This document shows, piece after piece, positions 1 through 20,200 of a stretch of DNA of 64,000 nt. A program made the translations under genes and the position numbers. Every line of letters starts with the position of its first letter. Position 1 is the first letter of the stretch. The DNA is taken from positions 1-64,000 of the forward strand of contig NOWV01000165.1 in the NCBI GenBank assembly GCA_003344405.1, read 5' to 3'. This DNA is from Trichoplax sp. H2 (Eukaryota > Placozoa > Uniplacotomia > Trichoplacea). The notes under the pieces are model-generated. The model did no database searches. It was not told where the DNA came from and saw only the letters and a list, made by a program, of their open reading frames with translations.

Positions 1-3000
1 AAATTCATGCAATAGCTAAAAAGGGGCGATAAAAGTAAAATTCTCAGTTTGTTACTAAACATTTTTACAGCTATTGATTGCTGAAATATTGTCAATTGTG
101 TAAAAAAGACATGGTATGAAATTACCGCATAATTTACGCCTATTATCTGAGACTCGAAGGCATGATAATAAATTTTATGCAGGTGTACACCAGCAATAGA
201 ATAAGTATTCAATTAACTGGATATTAATGTATGTATACACTGAATATTGCAGTATGCTTAGAAGAATGAATTAGTATTTGATGTTTTGCGATTAAGCTAC
301 TTTTCGATCTTACCGTTTAGGTCTTCTAATAGTATTATCCGCCACTATAGGGGAATAACTATGAACTCTATGCAACTTCTGTAGGCGTTGGCGTTTAAGT
401 ACGTAATATTCTTTTAACAGCTTTATACCCTCGTACATAAATGATAACGCAAACCAAGCTAAGGTCGTGCCAATTAAACCTTATCGGATAAATAAATCAA
501 GGATATAACAGGTCTTTAAGCAACTTGAAGTATTTAATTGAATTTCCCAAACCAGATCATATTATGTTATTCATTTATAACTCATTATATAATATAATTG
601 TTCTTTGCACTAAAATGGCTAGTTGAATTGAATTTAAGCATTGAACAAGTAGTTGATGTGATACTTATTCAACGAGTATTTAAAACATTCAAAATTTAAG
701 AGATGACATTTCTAAATAGTTATGTGATTTCGATATGTTAGGACTCTAAGATATATCGTTGAACATCACGCCAAACACATAGTCATTACTAAATTAAAAA
801 TATTTATTTACTTTATTATCCTATCATTAGTGCCATCTACAGTATGCGGTCATGCAGTACATTGAAAACTAAATGCCACTACGATCAACACGATGCGGAG
901 ATGATTCAGGATCAAAATAGGCTTTATTTTAACCATGTACTACTACGAGAGGGATTGAGATAGAGACCACGAGATAGTGAAGCATGGGCTGTTTTCTACT
1001 GTACAGCTAAAGACAGTACATACTGTTTAATAGTCACTATCGAACTTAGAGTACCGTCAAACTGATATTAACTAAACCTATCTTTATCAGTAGTACTGTA
1101 GTATACAGTAAGTGCAACTGATACCATGTCATCAAAATTAGCACAAGAAAATACCTTAACGCATGTCAGCGCATCTATGTTGATACAATATATTACAATT
1201 AGCTTATAAATTCAAGTAATTTAATATACTGTAAAGGGTTCGAAGGGAAAATGTAATTATATAATAAGTGCTACCATATATCAGTACGTGTAACTTTACC
1301 TCCAGCGGTTGTAACATTCCAAGACTGGAATAACACGATCACTTTGTTACCGAAATGGAAAAACATGTGCATCATCATGGTGAAATTGATAATACAATCA
1401 ACATACAGTAATCAGCTTGATGTAGTTTTCTGCTAGACATGAAAGAAATAAGGGATTATTACGTTGTAGCATTACAAATGGAATCAATCCATCGAGCGCG
1501 CAATATTCTCCACTAGAAGTTGTTTGTTCGTTTACCGTTATGATTACTAATACGTTGGTGTATCAGTCAATCTTGACAACATCGATCATGGAGATAAGAA
1601 TAAAGATTAAAGTGAAAACGCTATCATTCACATCGTCTAATAATCTGTATAACTTGAGTTCGATGTAAAATGCTTCGTCATGCAAAACTGTATAGAAATT
1701 CTTCTAACCATTCTACGTCGAAATAGTATAATAACCAAGTCATACAAATGCATCAATATCAATGGAAGACTTATGTAGGTTAGAACTGTATAGTAATCTA
1801 TGTAAAACAACTTGGCATGATTAACGTCTTTAAGATCAGAAATCAATTGGTTCATTTTATTTTATCTTATCTACTTACATAATTTCGATTGGCGATAGCT
1901 GTGACCGTTCGAAATTTTCTCTCAGGCTCAGCTCACGAGTGATAGGAAAGGGATAGGACGGCACAACGACTTCGGCACCTTTATACTGTAATGGATAGCA
2001 ATGAGCAAGAGAAGTACTGTACTGTACTGTACGGTACGGATACAGTACAGTATACAGTACAAAGTACTAGTGTACAATGTACTGTAAAATACAGTCACTA
2101 GAGGTCTGCATGGTCTGGTCTGGTCTAGTCTAGTTGAATACTGTGAGAGTGTGAGTCAGTGCGTTTAATCTACTGTACAGTACAGCATTGGGATTTTCAA
2201 AGCCCTTTTAAGTCAAAATATGAATTGTTGGTTGTGATTGAATTGTGTCTTGAAGAAACTAAATTTCAGATCGGGCTACACCAAGAACAGTAAATTCCGT
2301 TAGAGACTTCTAATAAGGGGAATTTCTTCTTTAAAAAGTTCTGATTTCGTCGCTGCAAATCTTTACTTACTATGATACAGAGCTGACATTGACCAGGCAG
2401 ACCAGATAGAGTGCATCGTTAATACAGTCAGTGCAATATATTGATTTACTGGATTTATTGAATCCACACAATACAGTACAGTGAAAATTCACATAACTTC
2501 ATTCATAATTTGAGTTTGCGAGTGCTAGAGATCTGCATTAAAGTCGAAAAGTTTGTTTTAATTTGTGAATACCGTACAATATACAATACACAGTCCTAAA
2601 TTGCCGAGGGGGTAATTCGAGTCAGACTGGAATAATGCATTATGTAAGTACGTATTCACAAATGTTTCCAATGCGTGGATGGTTCGTGAAACGTCAGCAA
2701 GTCATGCAAGCTATAACTTTCACTATTACTAATCACTTGTACAGGATATTATATTAATCGACAATAGTATTACTTGCAGAGATTATCCCACAGGGTGCAA
2801 AAATGAATTGTATTAATGTCTACTGCATAGCATTCGCTTCCAGTGAATCAATCAAGACATTTATTCGATCGAAAAGGTAGCCGTGAATGTTTTTAGCATG
2901 TCTATTGAATAGATTCAAGACAATTGCCTGATCTAAATAAAGGTAATAAGTAAGCAGAGATTGATGTAGCAGTTCAAAGACCAAGAGTGAAATTAAACCA

Positions 3001-4201
3001 CTAATTCTCATCTCGTATATTGAAATGGTGAATAGTTCGTGGTCGTTAATCATGTATCTGTGTTTCATTGATGGCAATACCAATCCTTTAATAGATTGTT
3101 AAGATGACATTTACAATCCACAAAGTCCATCTCCGAAATACCCTGCTCACATTTATACGTACACTATCAGTAAAGGCGTAGGATAGGCTAGTGTTTACTT
3201 TATGGTCAATACACTATTTATAATGATCAATGGATACGTAGAAAGATCTTGCGCGTACACGTTGACAGCTCATACTGTAAGCAGTTAGTTAAACTTTATT
3301 ATATCACACACCAATAATAAAATCATTCAAAGATCATAACTTCCTGTACACGTACAAACTTTATTTATATTGTAGTATCACACGTATTATTTTACTTAAC
3401 AATAATCCTTGGTAAAATGCTCTACTATTAAGTTATATAAGGCAAATTTATTGCAATGAAGTAAACTTCATCTCAAGTCAATTATATTCTAGAAGATAAA
3501 GTTGAGCATTAAAATACGTGTATAAATTAATTAATCAGAACGGACAATGAACGTTATTATCAGAAGTAAAAATTGTAATATAGCATACAACATCAATTAT
3601 CAATTATCGATAAAAGCAGTAGACGAAGCATCATCAATCCTAAATATAGATTATATCTACTGTACATTCAGTACAATTACTGTCAGTGCGATTTGGAAGC
3701 CATTTGCACTCATTCTATAAATGAAAAAATTAGACATGGTCCAATATTGATCAATATTGAGAAACAAAATGCCAAACAGGATCATGCAGTAAACCACATC
3801 CTACTGATAGTACAGTACAAATACATTGGTAGTGTATGAGTAAAGAATAGAATTTGGTGCACTAATACACGGGCTGAATTTTTAATGTTTTCTGATATAC
3901 GCTAACAAACCGTAGTATACTGCATCAGTAGAGTAATGAACCCCCTTAAAAACAGAGTATTTACGAATTAACAACGACTTACATCAATGACCAATATTAA
4001 CGTAGACAGGATTCGAGTAGAATAAAACAAAAATTACAAATAGACCGGATTCTAACGTTTTGTAACTAAAAGCATGAATCGTATATAGATGGGTTGGTTA
4101 CAGGAGTTTTATCATGAATATTCTTTCAATTAGATAACTTTTTTACGATAATAACTGACGGAAAAGTTTTAGAGAATTAATTAAAGATTGATTGCATAAC
4201 C
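1..4201. other. Intergenic, no gene recognised
   Basis: AT-rich sequence in which I find no exon that can be joined to a protein family; the short open frames at 1637-1855 and 2820-3083 (minus) have no recognisable motifs or splice context. A dense patch of TACTGTA/TACAGTA-type simple repeat lies at about 2019-2096. The 3' untranslated region of the FAM124-like gene on the minus strand should occupy part of 4.0-4.2 kb, but no clear polyadenylation signal was seen. Confidence 0.6.
2019..2096. repeat. GTAC-centred palindromic simple repeat
   Basis: Runs of TACTG units followed by runs of CAGTA units, so the two halves are reverse complements of each other and could fold into a hairpin. The same word family recurs at 6908-6932, 8283-8392, 23233-23280, 23338-23392 and 23527-23600. 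Confidence 0.7.
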
Positions 4202-6742
4202 CTAGGGTTTATGTCCTTCAACTTTATAAAAGATTACATTATTATCACATGGATCAGTAGCTTGCCAATAGTTGTCAGCCAGAGGAGTTAATTTAACTGG
4301 GAAAGAAAGCTTTGATATTAACATTTCAGGATCTTCGAGTTCAAAACAAAGGCGGCAAACTTCCATTTTGACAGTTTTCTCGTCAGGAACATGTATAATC
4401 ATTATCTCAAAATCCTTGGCTAGTAGGAACTTACAATACTCAGTGACATCGACATCAACATTGAGATTGTCGTAAGCAGTTTGCCCAGTAACAGTCGAAT
4501 AGAATTCTTTCATTTCCTTATACTTCTCACCAATATACAACTTCAGAACTGCACCTGCAGCTACGGCTCCTTGCCGAACGGAAAATGGGATAATTCCGTA
4601 TTCTTTATAAGCGTAAAATATTTCAGATCTACCTGGGACATTAACGACCTTTGACATTGTATCTGTTAGCTGGATTGGAGCCCAGTCTTTACTTGTTTCT
4701 AGATACGATTGCAATTTGCCACCCAGATCTTGCACAACAGGAACGAATCGTAACGATAATATCATGGAAGGAGCAATTTTGCCTTGAGTTAAATCTTTCT
4801 GTTTATAATACCGAATATCTTGCGATGTTTCGGGTTCTCGAACTGAAACATATCCCATTGCGCCAGAATAATGTTGTAAAATTTTATCGAGATGGTCATG
4901 TATCTTATCTCCTTCGTCTGGTTTACTGACAATTTCAACATAAGCTTTAGTTAACAATATATCTTGCTCGACAGCTGAAAAAGGTTAATAAATAGTGTAA
5001 GTGCAATATATACGCGTCATATTTTTTTTAAATCATAAGAACTTGATTCGTAATACTGTACATTATAGAATCCAGTATGCACTTATCGCTAATACTGTAG
5101 TTGCACAATACAGTAGTGTAAGTTAGCAACCATGAATTTTTGATCAAAAATTCCTTTAGATGTGTTTACAGTACAGCGATTTTATATATTATTATAGTTT
5201 GATAAGATCATAATAAACTCATTCAAAATAGATAGATAGAGTCATATGTTAAAATGATGCACAGATACCCCACAATTAAATTAATGATTAATGAATCAAA
5301 GGTGAGATTTCGCCATGTGTTTTTAAAGTTGGATAGATAACTGTATGTGTGCTAAAAAGAAATGAGTATGATGTCCAAGGGTGAAGATTTTCGAGTAAAT
5401 TCTATGATGAAATGAGGTCAAAACAGAAATAAACATTGAAACTCCTTTTCTACTCGACGCCATTTTACTGGCACGGTATTATTGTTTTCTGATATATCTA
5501 CTTAGAATAGCATTGTCAATCAATTATTCAACTATGAACAGTAAACACTAAGAAGATTGCCTATTATTGAAATTTACAATAGTTAAATGAGTCCTTTTTA
5601 AAATGACTCACGTTCAATTCGTAGGACTTTATGACCTTTCAAGTCGGAAAGTTTATTGGCCATGAACGCTTCCCCTAAGGCATTGAAATCCTCATTTCTA
5701 AATAGGTACACGATAGCCTGTAGTTTACGGAATTGATGGATCTCTGCGAATTTGCTCTTTTTGCTATTGACGATGCCGCAACTTTCGTAAAGCTTCTTGG
5801 CAACAACATCGATATTATCCTGATCTAGGCCAGGGCCTTCAAAAGTCAGTAACAGTTGTGTTACGTTATTCTTGAACGTGGTCAGCTCCGTGCTTCCCCA
5901 TTTCCTATGTAGCTAAAGCGATAAACATTTTGAATGATCACACATTATGCAATACTTTAATAAACAATTACCACAAGCAGGCTTGAGCTACAATTTGATG
6001 CACGGATAGAATCAAAATATTTTGTATATAGGCTACTTTTGAATGGGATGACGGGTTTAGCGAAAAGAGAACGAGACAAGGTGCATCATTCTGTAATTAT
6101 TGAAGTAGCAGTAACTACAGTAATGTGAGACTTGATGAATAGCAAAGAAAATGGTAGTCGCAGATAGTCATTTCATTAGCGTACAGTAATTAACTTAATA
6201 AAGAAAAAACGTAGCAAAAAGAGCGGTCATTGATTGACGATAGTAACTTCAGCACTTTGAATTAATGGATTGACTACTTTCAATTCACTGTGATAACCAT
6301 AAGATAGAGTGATCAATCCTGATGAAACTGTTGCCCATCAACGCTGCGTCGATCGACAGAATGGTGCTGTCTACGTCAACAAGTAAAACTAATCAGGCTT
6401 CAATAAGAGTCGAGATTAGAATAACAACAGCTACAGTACCGTCCTTGAAAGAAAAATGCGGTCTGATTGACGCTTAGGTCACTAAAGTGCTTGATCAACA
6501 GTTTGAATGTATTTTGCTCCTAGTGCAGTAAGGTCGTTGAAATGCAATCCATCCTTGTTGAATCTTGCATGCTGCAGCCAGTTCTCCCCCAAAATCACGA
6601 ATTGATTTACCTTTCTAACGTATCTTGGTTTCAAAGAAGATGCCACTCCACCATCATAATAATAGACCTTCTCCAAGATAGCTTCAATCGTTTTGGGTAG
6701 AACTTCCGCGATGCCATCCACAACATCCATGTCGTCAGCCAT
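4202..6742 (-). CDS. FAM124-like protein (three exons)
   Basis: Predicted exons on the minus strand: 6742-6500, 5912-5612 and 4974-4202. They join in frame (phases 0 and 1) to a 438-residue protein. The start chosen is the ATG in an AAAATGG context at 6742; an upstream in-frame ATG at 6799 is possible. The last exon (about residues 182-438) resembles the FAM124 family. Its C-terminal part has a FAM124-type, glyoxalase-fold-like pattern: a beta strand, an amphipathic helix ending KEFYSTVTG, a strand pair, and a final segment with WQATDP followed by a DxN turn and hydrophobic strand. The first two exons are helical and charged, and I do not recognise them. The family has no established enzymatic activity that I can assign. 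No signal peptide or membrane segment is visible. The exon 1 to exon 2 donor (ACT|GTTGAT) is weak; the alternative is that exon 1 is a separate short gene ending with the TAG at 6482-6484. It is transcribed divergently from the SKI2 helicase gene. Confidence 0.6.
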
Positions 6743-6907
6743 TTTGGTCTTGTATTTTATCAATTTTTCCGTCAAATAGTCCACTTGCAAATAAGGCACA
6801 ACGATCTAGACACCGCTTACTGTATGCTTGAGGGCTTGAAGGCGGAACCACCAAAAGCCTATCGCTGCAGATTGATCAGCTTTGGTGCTTCCTATAGTCT
6901 ACACTTG

Positions 6908-6932
6908 TATATACAGTACAGTACAGTATATA
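6908..6932. repeat. Short CAGTA repeat tract
   Basis: Three consecutive ACAGT units flanked on both sides by TATATA-like sequence; a short instance of the GTAC-word repeat common in the first 27 kb. Confidence 0.6.
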
Positions 6933-7103
6933 TAGACGCGCCTATACAATGCAGTAGCTACTATTTATAGTACAGGCCGTTCAAGGCACTGGCAGAAAGT
7001 TCTGGTAGTCTATGGTCTGGAACAGCTGTTTCTATTCGACAATACTGTATAATAGAGAGTTGCGGCGGATGTGGCTAATAGGGGATTTCCGTGCGACGTG
7101 ATG

Positions 7104-7223
7104 AGCTTGCGATCCGATCAACTTCTAGAAGTCTATGGGAGCTGGGAGGTAGCAAAATAGCTTGCGATCCGATCAACTTCTAGAAGTCTGAGGGAGCTGG
7201 GAGGTAGCAAAATAGCTTGCGAT
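7104..7223. repeat. 55-bp direct tandem repeat, about 2.2 copies
   Basis: A unit starting AGCTTGCGATCCGATCAAC begins at 7104, again at 7159, and starts a third time at 7214 for about 10 bases. The two full copies differ at only a few positions near the middle (TCTATGGG versus TCTGAGGG), so the duplication is recent. Each copy contains the palindrome CTTCTAGAAG. Confidence 0.9.
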
Positions 7224-7339
7224 GAAGTATCCAATCAATGGTCTGATGAAGACCATGGACTAATTACTAGCCTGTGATAGCTTGGGGTGATGAGCGTGGG
7301 GTAAAATCTCCTCAATCCTCATACTGTACTCATTTTCTT

Positions 7340-8270
7340 TTCAGACTCAGAAAAAGGCAAAAAAATAGCGCTGAAACTAAGGTAAAATTACTATACTTTA
7401 TAGCGTTAAGCAAGAACAGTCCATCCCAAAGTTGGAAACAAAAACAAAAAATAGTACTGAATCTACAAGGTAAAATTACTATACTTTACATCATTATGCA
7501 AGAACAGTCGAAGCCCATAGTAATAGTTACTATGTACGGCACTTGCTATCCCAAAGTTGGAAAAAGGGAAAAAAATAGTACTGAAACTAAGGTAAAATTA
7601 CTCAACTTTATGGGATTATGCAACAACAGTCGAAGCCCATACTAATATTTGTTATGTGCTAGACTGCTAGCTATGTACTTGCTATCCCAAAGTTGGAAAC
7701 AAAAAATAGTACTGAAATTAAGGTAAAATTGCTATACTTTATAGCATTCTTCAAAAACAGTCAAAGCCTGTAGTAATATTTACTATGATCTGTACTTTGC
7801 TATCGCAAAGTTGGAAACAAAAACAAAAAATAGTACTGAAACTAAGGTAAAATTGCAATACTTTATAGGATTCTTCAAGAACAGTCGAAGCCTATAGTAA
7901 TATTGCTATACTTTATAGCATTCTTCAAAAACAGTCACAGCCTATACTTTGCTATCGCAAAGTTGGAAACAAAAACAAAAAATAGTACTAAAACTAAGGT
8001 AAAATTACGATACTTTATAGCATTCTTCAAGAACAGTCGAAGCCTATAGTAATATTGCTATACTTATAGCATTCTTCAAAAACAGTCAAAGCCTATAGTA
8101 ATATTTACTATGATCTGTACTTTGCTATCCCAAAGTTGGAAACAAAAACAAAAAATAGTACTGAAACTAAGGTAAAATTGCTATATTTTATAGGATTCTT
8201 CAAGAACAGTCGAAGCCTATAGTAATATTTGCTATGTTTCCAACTTTGCTATCCCAAAGTTGGAAACAAA
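7340..8270. repeat. Satellite-like tandem array, about 8 units
   Basis: Imperfect tandem units of roughly 115-185 bp. The word CAAAGTTGGAA marks successive units near 7430, 7553, 7687, 7812, 7957, 8132 and 8255, preceded by a partial unit from about 7340. Each unit carries in order an A-rich tract, ATAGTACTGAAACTAAGGT, a TTATAGCATTCTTCAA-like segment, a CAGTCGAAGCC-like segment and an AGTAATATTTRCTATG-like segment. One unit near 7.9 kb has an extra internal duplication of the middle part. It covers half of the spacer between the two divergent genes. Confidence 0.9.
8236..8267. repeat. Perfect 13-bp inverted repeat with 6-nt loop
   Basis: GTTTCCAACTTTG at 8236-8248 and its exact reverse complement at 8255-8267, separated by CTATCC. 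It closes the satellite array at its right end: the right arm is the normal unit sequence, and the left arm appears to be an inverted copy of the same word. Confidence 0.9.
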
Positions 8271-8282
8271 AATAAACACATT

Positions 8283-8392
8283 CTACAGTACAGTACAGTA
8301 CATACTTTACAGTACTGTGCACTGTGCAAGGTACTGTATGTACTGTAGAACAAGGGTGTACAGTACTGTACTGTACTGTACTGTACAATAGT
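8283..8392. repeat. TACTG/CAGTA palindromic simple repeat
   Basis: Tandem CAGTA units at about 8285-8300 and tandem TACTG units at about 8360-8390 flank a mixed centre that includes TACAGTACTGTGCACTG. The whole tract is close to self-complementary and could fold on itself. It lies about 230 bp upstream of the predicted SKI2 start codon. Confidence 0.8.
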
Positions 8393-8622
8393 ACGTCCTT
8401 GTGCTGATACTATAGTCTAATTCTGGGCTGCTATCATTTCTACAAAGATCGTTTGTACAACTGACACATGGATGGATGGACGATATCCAGGGCAGAACTG
8501 ACGGTGACATCCAAACTTTATACGGTTGCGCATTTGGTAAACACCAACACGACTGACATACTCAGGCGTTGAGGAGAGAAAGTTCTTCTTGTTTATCAAG
8601 TTAGTAGCACCGGGTTGAGTCG

Positions 8623-16681
<8,059 letters not shown>

Positions 16682-17229
16682 TCTATTAATTATTGGGTTA
16701 TGTGGCATGTAAAATAGATATCGATAAGAATATGTATATATACGTGTATTGTTGATACATCACTAGTTTTCAGTTACAACTGATTGAACATGTAACGCAT
16801 TTTTTGAAATTGTACAGTCAAAGAAGTGTATACATATATATCAATTTGGAAAATGTATTACGTAATTTCTATTAAGTCGATAACAATATGCTGATACAGA
16901 CTTTAGTTAATATTACAAATAACGGATAACGAATTAATCATTTGATGGAAGAATGTGAAAACATAATCTTAAAGAAATGAAGGTTGGTAATATGGCATAC
17001 GAACGTAAATGTCCTCATTAAGGCCTTTTAAGATAATTACTTGCAATAATATTGTATCTTTGTGATGTAGATCACTGTTAAACAGTAATGTTCCTGTATG
17101 TATATAAATGTACACATTATATATATATCTATATTATGTATCCTTATCATAAAATTGTAATGTTTTGATTAAATTGACTGATTGTATCATTATCAGCAGC
17201 AGTTACACATCCATAGAACTAAGGTCAAG
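16682..17229. other. Spacer between convergent genes
   Basis: Holds the 3' ends of SKIV2L (plus) and QSOX (minus). It includes an (AT)n-like stretch near 17117-17135 and otherwise AT-rich sequence; no extra gene seen. Confidence 0.7.
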
Positions 17230-20200
17230 TTAGTATGTAATTTTACGTTTACATAACTTTCTATATTTCCCACGTGTACAGAAATACCAGTACATGTAGA
17301 AAATGATAACGCCTGCGGTAAGATACATGATGATGCAAAATGATATATCCACTGTATTCATTAAACTAACATCCCAGCCCATTTGGATAACACCACTTCC
17401 ACTTGGTGCTCGAACGTAATTTACATGTAGCGGTAATTCCGCACCATTTTCGTTGTATTCAATATCGGAGTAAAATTTTTGTAAAAATTTCAAAACATTA
17501 TCTTTATTCCATTTGATGGTACTGTCGTTGTAAGACTGTGATGGCAATCGGCATGTAGGACATAAATATAAAGGTGGAAACTGAACTTTAGGAAATTCAG
17601 GATCGGTACTTTTGTCGTCCTTTAATCTTGAATTGGCTTTATTATGAGCTCTCCATAGCCACAATACAGCATCGTCATTGCTTTTAACTGTTGAACTGAT
17701 TGTGGCAGCTTCTTTCAAAAAGTGATAACGACATTTCTGACAGCTAAAAAAGTATTGTACAAAATTGCGGACACCATATAGTATTTTCCGGCGATCCATT
17801 GCCATCCCGAAATTGCTTTGGCAATTCTGCGTCATTAAGGTATGAAATAAGGTCCATAAGCCGCATGGATAGCCACGCAAGTGCGAATGACTACCCATAC
17901 ATTTAGACCAAACTATTTTCTTTGGTAAACTAGCATTCTTAAAGCGCAAATAATCGTAGCATTACATATATGTGTATGTACAGAAACATTAAACAGTAAT
18001 ACTGATATTTTTTCCTCTACATCGTAGTAAATTGTAATATACAGTACCACAATCATTAAACAGTTTGATCTTACCATACTGTCAATAAAAGTTGTAATTT
18101 GTTCAGTAGAAATTTGATTAAGGTATTCTCTTTTATTCATCCATTTGTAAAGCAGCTGAAGAAATTTCATTCGTCGTGGAGAACCAGGATAACACTATAA
18201 TATCAATATTGGCAAAAATAAAATTTAACTGATGAACGATCTCTATAAAATCTATAAAATAGATATAAATTTTCAGACTGATAAACAGGTATTAAGCTAC
18301 CTTAGATAGTATCATGACAAAGTTTCTTAACGCTAACGTTTCATTTTTATTCAGTGTCGATTTTAAACACAGCTCTCGTCGAAATGCAAAAGTTATAGCT
18401 GAGTCTAAATCAATGATATTGACCCTATAAGTGGAAATCATAGAAAAAACATCATTACTCCCTATCTTTATTAGAGTGGTTGCTATGAATTTTTTTGTGC
18501 TATTATCGCTATCTTTTACAACTACGGTATGAGTATGTAGTAGTTTCATAGTTACTTTTTAAATTGTCGATGATGTACAGAAATACCCTACGTAAATTTA
18601 TGATCTTGTACACACTAATAGCAAGAAAGAGGCTATGCATACATGAATATATGTAATAGCCTACTTAGGTCTCGCTTTGGCAAAGCTATTATATAACTAA
18701 TCCAGGATCGCTGAACTTTTAGGGTGAAAGTGGAGGTATATTAAAAAAGTGCAATAAGGTCACTCTTTAGATAATATTAAGTATTTCATACTTGGCGGCA
18801 ACGGATGGCAAATGATGATTGTGTAGGTCTGTTTTCTTCTGATTCGTAGAATTAAGTTTAAATGACGATATAAGACCCATATTTTTAAATGATTTTACGT
18901 ATAATTTTCGAGATGAGTTCGACCTAGAACGTGTATACACAGAATTAGCTTATCATCATAATGATAATATAATCACTTGAACAGCTTTAGATAAATGCTT
19001 TTGATGTATGATGCCTTATAATTACTCTTACTTTACAGCAATCTTGACAATCTTGCTATTACGATGCAAGAAATAGACAGATGGATAGCTAGTGACATGA
19101 AATTTCGCGCTTAACAATTTCTGCAAGGAATATAAAATACAATAAGCAATTAAGTAATTATGACGATGAATAAACTTACGTATGTCGATTAGAACCTAGA
19201 GTATTATTTTTATAAACGACTACAAATTGAATTACTTTATTTCGATCTACTCGAAAAACGATCATTTCTTTATTGCTTGTTAAGTCTAGAGCCAGCTAGA
19301 GGTAAAAAAAAAACACGTGCTTTAGTAACAAACTTATTGAGTATATTGTGGCAATTGGTTCTGCAGTGTAAAGTAACGATGTTAACAACCTCACGGCCTA
19401 AGTAAGAATGAGAATCTTCAAATATAACAATGGCAGCATGATGGATAGGTAACATATTGGATAAAAGAGCACGAAAATGCTCAAATCTGTTCATCAAAAT
19501 GAGAAGATACATGAAGATAAATAAAGATTCATACACTATATATAAATACTTGATTATTACTCTATCTTAGAAATATCAACCATCATAAGTTTCATGGCAT
19601 AAAACTATAGAATAAATCATAAATGGTATTTTATGATTTACACTATGGCAATAAAATGTAAATAAAGTATTCATTTAATTTCTATTACTTGACAAAATGT
19701 AACCAGGGCAAATTACGGTTCCAATGCTGTTTAATGATATGGTCCACCATTGCTGTCCTCATGTCTTGAATGTTTTTTTCTCCTAATAGATTCATATCGA
19801 GAGTTTAGAAATATACAACACACTTGATTATTGCGATGCTAAAGTACTGTCATGATGAAGTGGGTAATCAACATCGGGTTAAATAAAAACATTCATAGTA
19901 TAATTTTCTGTCGAAGTGTTTTATGGGTTAATAGTGAGGTGAGAATACAAAAAATATTGAGAAAAGCAATACGGCCTACGGTAGTAAGGATTAGCTGCAA
20001 TGAGGCTATCGCTAAGGAAATACAGTCATGCTTTTCGATCTTCTACTTAGTATTTACTTGCTGGACATGTAAGTTTATGCTATGTACAACTGCATTCTTT
20101 ACGGTACGTACATTTTTAGATGGACCAGCATTTTATTTTAAAATATAAAGTCCATACTCCTTCAATATTGATGCGTTAATATACATATAAATGATTATGT

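Larger units (their letters stand above)
6743..8622. other. Repeat-rich spacer between divergent genes
   Basis: This 1.9 kb stretch separates the start of the FAM124-like gene (minus) from the start of the SKI2 gene (plus). It should contain both promoters, but most of it is tandem and palindromic repeat (separate entries). The open frames across 7274-7645 and 8200-8599 follow the repeats and show no protein-family signal. Confidence 0.7.

Noticed and set aside
4272-4929. Plus-strand open frames opposite the FAM124-like exon
   Set aside because: Shadows of the 251-codon minus-strand coding frame, with no motif of their own.
7274-8599. Open frames over the satellite region on both strands
   Set aside because: They follow the repeat units, lack splice context and protein-family motifs, and differ between adjacent units.
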